A program made the translations under genes and the position numbers. Below are positions 20,414 through 29,764 of a stretch of DNA of 64,000 bases, piece after piece. Origin of the DNA: an uncultured Bacteroidales bacterium (lineage in GTDB: Bacteria > Bacteroidota > Bacteroidia > Bacteroidales > F082); NCBI GenBank assembly GCA_946405575.1, contig CAMJHP010000002.1, positions 62,001 through 126,000 on the forward strand. The letters run 5' to 3'. Under the pieces are notes generated by a model. That model made no database searches. It was not told where the DNA came from and saw only the letters and a program-made list of their open reading frames with translations. Every line of letters begins with the position of its first letter. The stretch's first letter is position 1.

Positions 20414-20517
20414 CTATAGGGGAAACGATTCAAAAAATATATAATATTTTCGCTTTTTTGTATTGTTATTTCGGAATAATTTTGTATCTTTGTAGTGCAA
20501 ACAAACAAAGTTACTAC
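20414..20517 (+). promoter_or_regulatory. Recurrent promoter/leader cassette, copy A (before pcfK)
   Basis: ATAGGGGAAACGATT ... TTTTTTGTATTG(T/C)TATTTCGGAAT.ATTTTGTATCTTTGTAGTGCAAACAAACAAAGTTACTA. Confidence 0.75.
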
Positions 20518-20518
20518 T

Positions 20519-20992
20519 ATGGATACATTCACGAAATCATCTGAATTTTTCAAGGCGAAAATTCAGTCCTATCTCGAAAAGAGAGTCGCCGAAGAACCCG
20601 AATTTGGCGCAAAGTACAACAACCCAGAAAAGAACTTGGACGAGTGTTTCAAGTATATTTGTTCACAAGTCTATGAAAGCGGATGCTGCGGCTTTGATGA
20701 TGATGAAGTCTTCGGTATGGCCGTTCACTATTATGATGAAAAGGACATTACCATCAAAGAAATGCCCGAAATTGACTTGGACAGAAGCAGGATAGTATGT
20801 TTTGACAAAGTGGTGCTATCCGAGGAAGAAATGGCTGAAATCCACGAACAAGCAAGACAGAGAGCCATTGAGAAAGCCACAGAAGAAGCAAGGCGCAAAC
20901 TGGACGAGGCAAGAAAGCCTAAGGTCAAGCCGGTGACTGCCACCACTACAGCAACGGAACAACCACAACTTGACTTGTTTGGAGGAATGTGA
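20519..20992 (+). CDS. PcfK-like family protein
   Basis: KNLDECFKYICSQVYESGCCGFDDDEVFGMAVHYYDEKDI matches PcfK-like proteins of Bacteroidota mobile elements. Confidence 0.85.
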   Translation: MDTFTKSSEFFKAKIQSYLEKRVAEEPEFGAKYNNPEKNLDECFKYICSQVYESGCCGFDDDEVFGMAVHYYDEKDITIKEMPEIDLDRSRIVCFDKVVLSEEEMAEIHEQARQRAIEKATEEARRKLDEARKPKVKPVTATTTATEQPQLDLFGGM

Positions 20993-20993
20993 T

Positions 20994-22298
20994 ATGAGTG
21001 GCTTGACCAAAATTCAAAAGGAAGTGGATTATAAGGCGACATTTTTGCCTTACCACAAAACGATTGATAGGCTTATCAACACAAGATTGTTTCCTTGTTT
21101 GGGGTATCATTCGGGTAAGAAAATTGTCTGTATGGAATGTGGAAGCAGCTTTGACGGCAACCCAACCAAAGGCAAGGCGGTTTGCCCTATATGCGGCAAG
21201 ACCCTCAATGTGGAGGAAAGCAAGAAACGCACCTTTAAGGAAATCCGTTGTTTCCTCTATTCCATGCGGTTTCAAGGTTGGCAGGTCAACCGCTATTTCT
21301 ATGTGCAAAAGGTCTGTAAGCAAGGCAAAGCAGTTTCTATGCAAGTCCACGAGGTTATGCAAAGATGGGTCAATCCCTTGGGAAAATTGGTAGTGAGGGC
21401 AAAGAGTTTCCGCCCTATGTCTTATTATCGGGACGCGTGGAACTACGATAGCGAATTGAAAACAAGACCTTACACGAAGCATATTTCAACCTACTACTAC
21501 GTTGACAAGTACGATATTGGCTATTATCTTTCACACACCGCAAGCGTATTGCCCGAACTGCAACGCAATGGCTATGACGGCAACGACCACGGTGTTGTTG
21601 ATGTGGTGGAACTGCAACAACTTATCCTTACTGACAATCATGTTGAAACCCTTTGGAAATCTGGTTTCTTTGAGTTTGCCAAACTGCATGACAAACTTTC
21701 AGAGTATTGGACTGAGGTCAAAATCTGTATGAGAAACCACTATCATATTGAAGATGTCGGCCTTTGGAAAGACATGGTTTCCAATCTCCGTGAGTTGGCA
21801 AAAGATACCCATAATGCCGCCTATGTCTGTCCCGAAAACCTTCCCATGGCACACGACAGATGGCGTCATAAAGTTGAGGATTTCCGCAAGAAACAGCGTT
21901 TCCTCAAACAGAAAAAGGAAATCCAATCGGAAGAGCCAAATTATTACGAAAGAATGAAGGCTTTCCTTGGTATCGTGATTGAAAATGATGTCTATATCGT
22001 TACTCCTTTGCAGTCAGTGGCCGACTTTTACAGAGAGGGTGAGGCGATGCACCATTGCGTTTTCACCAATGAATACTACAAGGAGGCAAAGAGCCTTATC
22101 TTTTCAGTACGCGACAAGAAAGGGAATCGTGTCTCTACCATCGAGTTTGATTTGGATGATATGAAAATCGTCCAAAACAGAGGCATTCAGAACTCAGTTC
22201 CCAAGGATAAGAAGAACATTGATAAACTGGTAAAGTCTAATATTAGACTAATAGCCAAGGCGAAAGCTTCATCAATCCTGATGGCTCAGGTAGCTTGA
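20994..22298 (+). CDS. PcfJ-like protein
   Basis: Zinc-ribbon CMECGSSF...CPICGK and C-terminal VTPLQSVADFYREGEAMHHCVFTNEYY. Confidence 0.85.
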   Translation: MSGLTKIQKEVDYKATFLPYHKTIDRLINTRLFPCLGYHSGKKIVCMECGSSFDGNPTKGKAVCPICGKTLNVEESKKRTFKEIRCFLYSMRFQGWQVNRYFYVQKVCKQGKAVSMQVHEVMQRWVNPLGKLVVRAKSFRPMSYYRDAWNYDSELKTRPYTKHISTYYYVDKYDIGYYLSHTASVLPELQRNGYDGNDHGVVDVVELQQLILTDNHVETLWKSGFFEFAKLHDKLSEYWTEVKICMRNHYHIEDVGLWKDMVSNLRELAKDTHNAAYVCPENLPMAHDRWRHKVEDFRKKQRFLKQKKEIQSEEPNYYERMKAFLGIVIENDVYIVTPLQSVADFYREGEAMHHCVFTNEYYKEAKSLIFSVRDKKGNRVSTIEFDLDDMKIVQNRGIQNSVPKDKKNIDKLVKSNIRLIAKAKASSILMAQVA

Positions 22299-22312
22299 CG
22301 TTGTGGACTGAA

Positions 22313-22345
22313 GGGAGGTGGCCAATGGGGTCATCTCCCCTTTTT
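22313..22345 (+). terminator. Rho-independent terminator after pcfJ-like gene
   Basis: GGGAGGTGGCC-AATGG-GGTCATCTCCC-CTTTTT hairpin plus T tract. Confidence 0.65.
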
Positions 22346-22814
22346 CAATCTGGTGGCCGTCCAGCGGATCCACCGCTGTCCGGCAACGCAAGCACTTCAC
22401 CAAGTCGGGGTGAAGTGACAACCAAAAGAATCGGCAGGACATCAGGAGGGGCACGGGGTTAGTTTCGGCCATGGCTCCACGGTCACTATGGCGGAAACCA
22501 ACCCTGTGCCCATGACACAAGCTGAAGGGCATGTTGCCGCTCACTTGCGCCCAAGAGGGCGGCGACACGCCCCAAACGCAGAAGCATTCTGTCCCAACCT
22601 TACCGTCATCCCCCGTCCTATGCAGTAATACCGAGACGAGCAATCCCCTTTTCCCTCGCGTCATCGTTTCGGCAATGCTGCATTGACGGACGGGAAAGAT
22701 GCCAGAGGCGGACGGAATGCTTCGACATCAGGAAAGCAAACGAAAAAGTCATACGGCCGTTTGCACGATATAAATACAATACATAAGACCTTAGAAAGAG
22801 GTTGTTTCAATAAC

Positions 22815-22948
22815 AATAGGGGGAACGTTTTTCCTTGCTCAAACAACTAAAAAAGTTCAAAAAAAGTGTAATTTCTCCGCTTTTTTGTATTGCTATTTAG
22901 GAATTATTTTGTATCTTTGTAGTGCAAACAACAAACAAAGTTACTAAC
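22815..22948 (+). promoter_or_regulatory. Recurrent promoter/leader cassette, copy B (before ssb)
   Basis: ATAGGGGGAACG ... CTTTTTTGTATTGCTATTTAGGAATTATTTTGTATCTTTGTAGTGCAAACAACAAACAAAGTTACTAAC. Confidence 0.75.
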
Positions 22949-22967
22949 CTATTAAAATCTTATTACT

Positions 22968-23309
22968 ATGAGTACAATAAGAAATTCGGTCATGATGGTT
23001 GGCCGTCCTGGTGCAGACCCAGAAGTAAAGAACCTGAACAACAACAAGAAAGTGGCTCGTTTCAATCTTGCCGTTCCTGAAAACTACAAGAACGCCGAGG
23101 GCGAATGGGTGAACACAACGCAATGGATCAGCATTGTTGCATGGGGCAATGTGGCTGAACGTGTGGAAAACAAAGTCAAGAAAGGATTGCAAATTGCTAT
23201 TGATGGAAGTTTGCATATCAACGAATGGACAGATGACAAAGGCCAACGCCATTCCAACACTGAAATCTGGATTGACGATTTCTTTGTTATTGACACTGTA
23301 GCAAAGTAA
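22968..23309 (+). CDS. ssb: Single-stranded DNA-binding protein
   Basis: NSVMMVGRPGADPEVKNLNNNKKVARFNLAVPENY...TQWISIVAWGNVAERVENKVKKG. Confidence 0.95.
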   Translation: MSTIRNSVMMVGRPGADPEVKNLNNNKKVARFNLAVPENYKNAEGEWVNTTQWISIVAWGNVAERVENKVKKGLQIAIDGSLHINEWTDDKGQRHSNTEIWIDDFFVIDTVAK

Positions 23310-23521
23310 CGGTTTCGTTCAATGGGTGCTGGCCATCCACGGCTGGCACCCCAATTTTTTCCTTCCATGAAAGCTATTTTGAAAGTGAACTATGGCAGCT
23401 TGAATTTGCTGCCAGGAACACCAGCGCAAAATATGCTTATTTCGATTATCGTATTGCCATTTCAAAAGCTTTTCATACTTTTGTAAAGTCAAACAAAACC
23501 AGAAGGAGAAAGGGTAAAAAC

Positions 23522-23743
23522 ATGAAATTGAAAACATTCTTGTTTAACTACGGTAACAAGAGGATATACATCATAGCGGCGGCTGATGAAGACAAGGCCA
23601 ATGATATATTTGTCAAAGCTGAAACATGGCAAGCCCCTGGTGGAAAAACAGTCGAGCCATGGCTGTCTGAAACCTTTTGTAAGGAAATAGAAGGTGTATT
23701 TAGTGAAGAAGAAGGTATTAAGGACAAACTCGAATTGAAATGA
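23522..23743 (+). CDS. Hypothetical protein
   Basis: 73-aa ORF on the coding strand, overlaps the next ORF by 4 nt. Confidence 0.5.
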   Translation: MKLKTFLFNYGNKRIYIIAAADEDKANDIFVKAETWQAPGGKTVEPWLSETFCKEIEGVFSEEEGIKDKLELK

Positions 23744-23955
23744 AACAAGTCAAACTGGGTACTATTGGTAACGGCGGAGTGTTCCATTTCATTGATGACC
23801 CTGAATCGAGGACTTTTCGTGTCATCGCCAATCGAAAGGATAATATTGTGTTTTACAATGCCATTTCTCGTCCAGATGATGATTTTGAACTGACTTTGGC
23901 CAACAGCCATCCCGATTGGCTTACGCATGATGTAGATGTTTTTATTGAGGATTGA
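23740..23955 (+). CDS. Hypothetical protein
   Basis: 71-aa ORF, ATGA-type overlap with upstream ORF. Confidence 0.5.
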   Translation: MKQVKLGTIGNGGVFHFIDDPESRTFRVIANRKDNIVFYNAISRPDDDFELTLANSHPDWLTHDVDVFIED

Positions 23956-24044
23956 AACCTCATGAAACAGAGTTTTGCCCAAAACCCGATGTCCCCTACC
24001 CTATTATTCATTTCTGATGAGATCCTACTGATACCCCCATCGAT

Positions 24045-24540
24045 GGGCTCCAGACAGATGTAGCAACCCGTCAGCGCACCACCCTCCGACAAGCTCCGAT
24101 GGTGAGCTGCCATCTTCCTCCAACAGTCTTCCGCCGAAACCTTGTCCGACTGCATGGCAAAACAGGAGCCTTGCAGTCGGACATCCCCTTCATGGACATG
24201 GTGGATTGCTTGCAGCAAATCTCCAGATTTTCGGTCCATTTCGCAGGCTGTATGGACAGATAATCCGAGGTATTGTCCGCAGTAACCACCAAGACCCTTT
24301 CGGGGCACGGAGCGGATTTCTTTGTTCGGGCCATCATGCCGGTGGCCATCAACATTCTCACCTGATAAACGAGGCATCAGGTGACCGCCTTAAACATACC
24401 ATAGGACACAAGAAAGATTCTCCATCAACCATAGGGGAAGGTATCAAAATACCTCAAAAAATATGTAATTTTTCTATTTTTGTATTGCTATTTCAAAACT
24501 TTTTCGTATATTTGTAGTGCAAACAAAGTACTAACTATTT
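24045..24540 (+). repeat. GC-rich intergenic repeat family 2, copy 1 (ends in promoter cassette C)
   Basis: Shares CCAGACAGATGTAGCAA, CATCTTCCTCCAACAGTCTTCC, GGCACGGAGCGGATTTCTTTGTTC and CACCTGATAAA blocks in order with 63279..63780. Confidence 0.8.
24429..24540 (+). promoter_or_regulatory. Recurrent promoter/leader cassette, copy C
   Basis: CCATAGGGGAAGGTATC ... TTTTTGTATTGCTATTTCAAAACTTTTTCGTATATTTGTAGTGCAAACAAAGTACTAAC. Confidence 0.75.
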
Positions 24541-24554
24541 AATACCTAAATGCT

Positions 24555-24893
24555 ATGAAATGTATAGTTGATTTTTGGAAAATCGAAAACGCCCTCAAAG
24601 AAACGGCTTATGATTATTTGAAAACCGTCATTGAAGCCCATGGCGGAAAATTCTCGTGGGTCAATGAAAACGGAGATTTCCGCACGGACATTTCCGCTCC
24701 CATTGTTGCGGCTTTCCTTGATTGTGGACCGACCGACATGAAAATCCGTTCTCTTTCCGTCGAGAAAGGGGTAATCACCTGCGAGGCCGAAGACAACGAG
24801 TTTGGCCAAGTGTCGGAACTGGAGATTTCCGAAATTGTTTCTGCTGGACAAATCCAATCCCTTATCGAAGCTATTCCTGAACTTAAAAACTGA
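24555..24893 (+). CDS. Hypothetical protein
   Basis: 112-aa ORF directly after promoter cassette C. Confidence 0.6.
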   Translation: MKCIVDFWKIENALKETAYDYLKTVIEAHGGKFSWVNENGDFRTDISAPIVAAFLDCGPTDMKIRSLSVEKGVITCEAEDNEFGQVSELEISEIVSAGQIQSLIEAIPELKN

Positions 24894-24899
24894 AATGCC

Positions 24900-25241
24900 A
24901 TGGACAACACACTACTTATGCCTAAAACCCTCAAAAATTGGAGAATCGAGGAAGTTACTGGCTACAAGCCGAAAACTACATTCTACACGGATTTTTCATT
25001 GGCGGAACTTTTTGGCGAAAAAGGCATCCGTGAGACCTTTAATATTGCGTTCAAAGAATGGAAAAACAACGTGGTATATATCACTGAGTTTACCATGGCT
25101 TTGAACTGGAAATGTTGGGAACACCAACATAATGCACCATTGTTGGAACTTTATCTCGAACTATACGAGAAAATGGATGCCTGGTGTGTCAATAATCTGA
25201 CAGGTGATGACCTGACCTATTATTACCAGACAACAGACTGA
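24900..25241 (+). CDS. Hypothetical protein
   Basis: 113-aa ORF 6 nt downstream of the preceding ORF. Confidence 0.6.
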   Translation: MDNTLLMPKTLKNWRIEEVTGYKPKTTFYTDFSLAELFGEKGIRETFNIAFKEWKNNVVYITEFTMALNWKCWEHQHNAPLLELYLELYEKMDAWCVNNLTGDDLTYYYQTTD

Positions 25242-25256
25242 TGAAACAGTACCAAA

Positions 25257-25287
25257 GGGAGGTGACCAACCGGTCGCCTCTCTTTTT
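25257..25287 (+). terminator. Rho-independent terminator at the start of repeat family 1 copy 2
   Basis: GGGAGGTGACC-AACC-GGTCGCCTCTC-TTTTT. Confidence 0.65.
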
Positions 25288-25749
25288 CAATTCGGTGGCC
25301 GGACAGCGGAACCACCGCTGTCCGGCAACGCAAGCACTTCACCAAGTCGGGGTGAAGTGACAACCAAAAGAATCGGCAGGACATCAGGAGGGGCACGGGG
25401 TTAGTTTCGGCCATGGCTCCACGGTCACTATGGCGGAAACCAACCCTGTGCCCATGACACAAGCTGAAGGGCATGTTGCCGCTCACTTGCGCCCAAGAGG
25501 GCGGCGACACGCCCCAAACGCAGAAGCATTCTGTCCCAACCTTACCGTCATCCCCCGTCCTATGCAGTAATACCGAGACGAGCAATCCCCTTTTCCCTCG
25601 CGTCATCGTTTCGGCAATGCTGCATTGACGGACGGGAAAGATGCCGGAGGCGGACGGAATGCTTCAACTTCAGGAAAGCAAACGGAAAAGTCACAGCCGT
25701 TTGCACGGAATAAGGAAACAGCAGACCATAGAAAGAATTACTTTGATCA

Positions 25750-25890
25750 ACAGCAGGGGAAACGATTTTCCTGTCCCCCATGATGCAACAAAAAAAGTTC
25801 AAAAACAGTGTAAATTTTTCGATTTTTGTATTGCTATTTCGGAATTATTTTGTATCTTTGTAATGCAAACAAACAAAGTTACTAACCATT
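25750..25890 (+). promoter_or_regulatory. Recurrent promoter/leader cassette, copy D
   Basis: CAGGGGAAACGATTTTCCTG ... TTTTTGTATTGCTATTTCGGAATTATTTTGTATCTTTGTAATGCAAACAAACAAAGTTACTAAC. Confidence 0.75.
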
Positions 25891-25904
25891 TAATTCTTAA
25901 TGCT

Positions 25905-26123
25905 ATGGAAAAAGATAATAGGAAAAGAGTGGATGTTTACAATGTGACCAGCAACGGTTATTCCTTCCACTTGAAAAGAAACGGTGATTGTTCCGTCTTT
26001 TGCCGAAAAGACGAATCATACCGCAGGAACACCCCTTTGCAGAAGGCAATTAGTGAGATTATAAGATGGGCAAGAACGTCTGGAATATATTTCTTCCAGT
26101 GGCACCTTGAACATCCTTTTTGA
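25905..26123 (+). CDS. Hypothetical protein
   Basis: 72-aa ORF MEKDNRKRVDVYNVTSNGYSFHLKRNG... right after cassette D; the longer ORF start runs through the repeat and promoter. Confidence 0.6.
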   Translation: MEKDNRKRVDVYNVTSNGYSFHLKRNGDCSVFCRKDESYRRNTPLQKAISEIIRWARTSGIYFFQWHLEHPF

Positions 26124-26186
26124 TGGAGGGCTAAAGTCACGAAATCAAGCCGTCAAGTTTAATGCAACCACTAAAATTTTAGAGTT

Positions 26187-27662
26187 ATGAGTACCAACTA
26201 TCAGAATATTTTCAATCGGGATTTTTACCCGACACCCGAAAAGGTTATCATTGACATGCTTAAAGTGTCCGATGTCAAAGACAAAATCATCCTTGAACCG
26301 TCAGCCGGTACGGGCAACATTGTGGAATATTGCCTAAAAATGGGCGCAAAGGAAGTCCTGACTTGTGAAATCAACGATGATCTCCGTACCGTTTTGGCCG
26401 AGAAAAGCCAAGTTGTCGGAGCTGATTTCCTCAAACTGAAAGCTGAGGAGATTTCCCACATCGATATGATTGTGATGAATCCGCCTTTCTCCACTATCCG
26501 AAAGCATATCCTTCATGCTTGGGAGATTGCCCCAGGCGGCTGCGAAATCGTGTCATTGGCCAACAGTAACATTTTGGAGTATGGCTATTATGATGACAAG
26601 GACAAACAGAGGATTAACGAGCTGGTGGAGAACTATGGAGGTAGCGAGTATTTGGGCAAGGTGTTTGCGGATTCAGATGAACGGCAGACGAATGTCTGTG
26701 TCAGCGTTCTAAGACTTTACAAGCCAAAGACCGATGAGATAGAGTTTGAGGACTATTTCACCGAGGAAGCCGATGATCCGGAATATGCGGCATATGGTCT
26801 TATGCCTTATAACTTCGTGCGCGACTGCGTCAATCGCTATGTTGAAGCTGTCAGGCAGTTTGATTCGGTGATGGAGGCCTCAAAAACCATCAACGGTTTA
26901 CTGGACGGCATTGGCGCGAAGAGTGTCCAATTTGGAGCCAAAGGCCACAATGCCGAAAGTATTACCCGTGAAAGGTTCAAGAAACAAGTCCAAAAGGATG
27001 CTTGGCGATGGATTTTCAGAAAGTTTAATATCGAGAAGTTCATCACGTCAAAGGTAATGGCCAACATCAATAGTTTTGTCGAACTTCAACAGAACATCCC
27101 ATTTACCATGAAAAACATCTATAAGATGGTGGAGATTATCATCATGAATAGGGATAATTTCTTCCAGCAGGCACTTTGTGATGCTTTTGATAAAATATGT
27201 AGTTTTTCATCCGAAAACTCCACAGCGGGCGAGAAATGGAAAACTAACAGCAATTACATGGTTAACAAAAAGTTCATAATCCCTTATATGTGCAGAATAG
27301 GTTGGCGTGGAGGCGTTAGAATTGATAACAATGAAGGGCTTTATGATATTACCAAGGCTCTTTGTAATCTCATGGGTTATAATTACGATGAGTTTATGAA
27401 AAACAATTATTTTTACAACATAGAAAACCAGTTATGGTTTGGCCAATGGTATAACTGGGGCTTTTTCAGGATTAAATGCTTCAAGAAAGGCACTATGCAT
27501 CTTGAATTTCTCGATGAGGAAGTTTGGTACAAGTTCAACCAAACCGTGGCCAAGGTGCGCGGATGGAGTTTGCCCACCATGAGCAATACCACCAAGAAGG
27601 AAAAAAGGTATCGCAAATCTGCCAAGAACCAAAGCCAACAGTCATTGGCATTGGCCAGCTAA
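26187..27662 (+). CDS. Class I SAM-dependent methyltransferase, DUF4942-like
   Basis: FYPTPEKVIIDML, ILEPSAGTGNIVEYC and IVMNPPFS motifs; long C-terminal region with WFGQWYNWGFFRIKCFKKGTMHLEF. Confidence 0.8.
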   Translation: MSTNYQNIFNRDFYPTPEKVIIDMLKVSDVKDKIILEPSAGTGNIVEYCLKMGAKEVLTCEINDDLRTVLAEKSQVVGADFLKLKAEEISHIDMIVMNPPFSTIRKHILHAWEIAPGGCEIVSLANSNILEYGYYDDKDKQRINELVENYGGSEYLGKVFADSDERQTNVCVSVLRLYKPKTDEIEFEDYFTEEADDPEYAAYGLMPYNFVRDCVNRYVEAVRQFDSVMEASKTINGLLDGIGAKSVQFGAKGHNAESITRERFKKQVQKDAWRWIFRKFNIEKFITSKVMANINSFVELQQNIPFTMKNIYKMVEIIIMNRDNFFQQALCDAFDKICSFSSENSTAGEKWKTNSNYMVNKKFIIPYMCRIGWRGGVRIDNNEGLYDITKALCNLMGYNYDEFMKNNYFYNIENQLWFGQWYNWGFFRIKCFKKGTMHLEFLDEEVWYKFNQTVAKVRGWSLPTMSNTTKKEKRYRKSAKNQSQQSLALAS

Positions 27663-28049
27663 GAAATAGGGTATTTCATAGTTTAGTATTTGTTTGTGAG
27701 GATGGCGGCCATGCGGTCGCCTTCCTTGGTTGTTCGCCCAGGCTGATTTGTCTATCGGTCGGTCAGTGAATGACACCGGCCGACAACATCTTATAGGAAA
27801 CAAAACAATGGTTTCCGACTTATCCAAGGAGACATCATAACATCAGGAAGTCCCCTACCCTACTGTTTACTCAAATTTCTTTGCAAAGTTAAGGGTCTAA
27901 TCCTGATACGAAGCAAGACCAGGCCCTATGGGTGCTTCCAAAAAAATCTTCCTCCATTGAGCGTATTTTTTTGGAAGGTTCTTGCACTTAATCAGACTTA
28001 ACCCTTTGAAGGGGCAAAAAATTTGTCTAATCCTCAAATCTTTAGCCCT

Positions 28050-28535
28050 ATGAAGTACAATTACATTACCACTGGTGAATACTATAGCCATGGAAGAAAT
28101 AGTATCGCTCACGGAATGAAAAACGGTAATCCCAAAAGCATTTCAAGAGCAGCTGCCGAAATGTCAAAGTTCGTTTCTCCTAATGTCATCCTAATACCGA
28201 TGCCAGGCCATTCCGGTGTGGCCACATATACCAAGGACCTTGCAGAACAAATCGCAGGCCTGACAGGTGCCAAGGTCTGTGATATTATGCGAGGCGCTGT
28301 CCGTGAGACATTCTATGACATCAAGAAAAACGGTGGTAATGTACAAAAAGACTATCTCGGTCTCTATCTCACCGAAGAACTTCCTGAAGGTCGGATTATG
28401 ATTGTCGACAACTGCATTTCAACGGGGACGACAGCAGCTGCAGCCCTGGATCTTACAAAACGTGGTATCGTCCTCGCGTATGCCATTGTCGGTAAGGCCA
28501 AACACATCGACGGCCTTACACCGATTGAGACCTGA
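28050..28535 (+). CDS. Phosphoribosyltransferase-like protein
   Basis: RIMIVDNCISTGTTAAAALDL resembles the PRPP-binding loop; VILIPMPGHSGVATYTKDLAEQI. Confidence 0.6.
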   Translation: MKYNYITTGEYYSHGRNSIAHGMKNGNPKSISRAAAEMSKFVSPNVILIPMPGHSGVATYTKDLAEQIAGLTGAKVCDIMRGAVRETFYDIKKNGGNVQKDYLGLYLTEELPEGRIMIVDNCISTGTTAAAALDLTKRGIVLAYAIVGKAKHIDGLTPIET

Positions 28536-28676
28536 ACATTCTCAGAATAACCAATATTAACAAAGGGAAAAGGATGGTCACAGGCGTGAGGTGAACCCAA
28601 GAAATATGAATTATTTACTTTTTTGTATTGTTATTTTTAATATTCTTTGTATATTTGCAGCCTAAAGTATAATTGC

Positions 28677-29252
28677 ATGGAAACAAGAGGAAGGAAGAAA
28701 GAAGACAAAGTTAGAATTTCAATAGCGTTGGGTACTGATTTGATCGATGAAATAAAGGGATACGCCAAGCAATCAGACAAGAACGTATCTGTATTTCTCG
28801 AAGAAGTTCTGGCGCAAAAAGGCAAGAATAATTACAAGTTGGCTGGTTGGATGCGACATGAGCGCAAGCATATATGTTTCAGGTTCCCTCAAGAAACGAT
28901 TGATTACATTAAATCCACTACCAGAAAGGATAATGTGACATACGAAAGCCTTATCGATGCCAAGCTCAGACAATATGCATCCTCACCACAGCCCATGTTG
29001 GAAAAGACAGCACCCATTGCGGTGAAGTTTATCACAACAGGAGAAGAAAGGGACAAGTTTTTCGAGGCTTTCAAGGACTTGTGCTTGGCTTTCGGAACGG
29101 AAACCAATAATAAGGAGAGAACCAAAGACTTTCGCACGATAGTGGGGCAAAAACTGGCGATTAGATGTATTAAGAATTTGACCGATTCACAGTTGCTACG
29201 ACTTGATAAAGTACTGCAAGAATTTTGCGAAGAGGAATGGAAATCAAATTAA
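28677..29252 (+). CDS. Putative DNA-binding (RHH-like) protein
   Basis: METRGRKKEDKVRISIALGTDLIDEIKGYAKQSDKNVSVFLEEVL resembles RHH/CopG type. Confidence 0.5.
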   Translation: METRGRKKEDKVRISIALGTDLIDEIKGYAKQSDKNVSVFLEEVLAQKGKNNYKLAGWMRHERKHICFRFPQETIDYIKSTTRKDNVTYESLIDAKLRQYASSPQPMLEKTAPIAVKFITTGEERDKFFEAFKDLCLAFGTETNNKERTKDFRTIVGQKLAIRCIKNLTDSQLLRLDKVLQEFCEEEWKSN

Positions 29253-29284
29253 TTTGTATATATTTGCATATAATTCAATGATTT

Positions 29285-29581
29285 ATGTTGCAGTATGAGA
29301 TAAATAATAGAATGAAACGCAATGGCCGGATGGAAATGGTGAGGATGATGAAATATGTTGTGTCACCAGAAGAACTGGAAGGAATAAAACGGTATCTTTC
29401 CAAGTTGGACGATGATGCTGTACATAATGTACGAATGGCCATCATCCGGACGAATAGGCCTTATGAGCGCAAGTACCAGAATGATCCTGACGCTCCAATG
29501 GGCTCACTCGCTTTTATCTTGTTTAAATCAGATGCAGCCTGGTTACAAGAGAATTGCCTTAATAAACTATTTACCTACTAA
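29285..29581 (+). CDS. Hypothetical protein
   Basis: 98-aa ORF on the coding strand upstream of repA. Confidence 0.5.
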   Translation: MLQYEINNRMKRNGRMEMVRMMKYVVSPEELEGIKRYLSKLDDDAVHNVRMAIIRTNRPYERKYQNDPDAPMGSLAFILFKSDAAWLQENCLNKLFTY

Positions 29582-29590
29582 ATAACTACT

Positions 29591-29764
29591 ATGATGAACG
29601 CTGTAACAAATATTTTGAGAGGCTTGTTAAAGATGGTGTTGGGAATTGTAAAGGTAATCTGGAAGATTATCCATGTAATGTTGGTATTTATGTTTTCTGT
29701 CGTTTGTGGTACAACTAAGTCTAACAAATGGCAGTATGACGCTGAATATTATGGCTATGAATAA
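29591..29764 (+). CDS. 57-aa single-TM small protein overlapping the repA start
   Basis: ATG at 29591 reads MMNAVTNILRGLLKMVLGIVKVIWKIIHVMLVFMFSVVCGTTKSNKWQYDAEYYGYE*, TAA at 29762-29764 overlapping the repA ATG at 29757. Below the ORF-track length cutoff. Confidence 0.6.
   Translation: MMNAVTNILRGLLKMVLGIVKVIWKIIHVMLVFMFSVVCGTTKSNKWQYDAEYYGYE

Larger units (their letters stand above)
22311..22948 (+). repeat. GC-rich intergenic repeat family 1, copy 1 (ends in promoter cassette B)
   Basis: More than 300 nt nearly identical to 25254..25890, including CACTTCACC-AAGTCG-GGTGAAGTG hairpin. Confidence 0.85.
25254..25890 (+). repeat. GC-rich intergenic repeat family 1, copy 2 (ends in promoter cassette D)
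   Basis: Near-identical to 22311..22948 over the CCGCTGTCCGGCAACGC...GACGGACGGGAAAGATGCC stretch. Confidence 0.85.

Noticed and set aside
22272-22664. 130-aa reverse ORF, and its 127-aa twin at 25223..25606, as a conserved protein
   Set aside because: Antisense to terminator/hairpin-containing intergenic repeats; identity reflects DNA repeat conservation, with no promoter or RBS seen.
23853-24377. 174-aa reverse ORF in repeat family 2, and similar ORFs at 63104..63459
   Set aside because: Low-complexity frame through a non-coding structured repeat; frames differ between the two copies.
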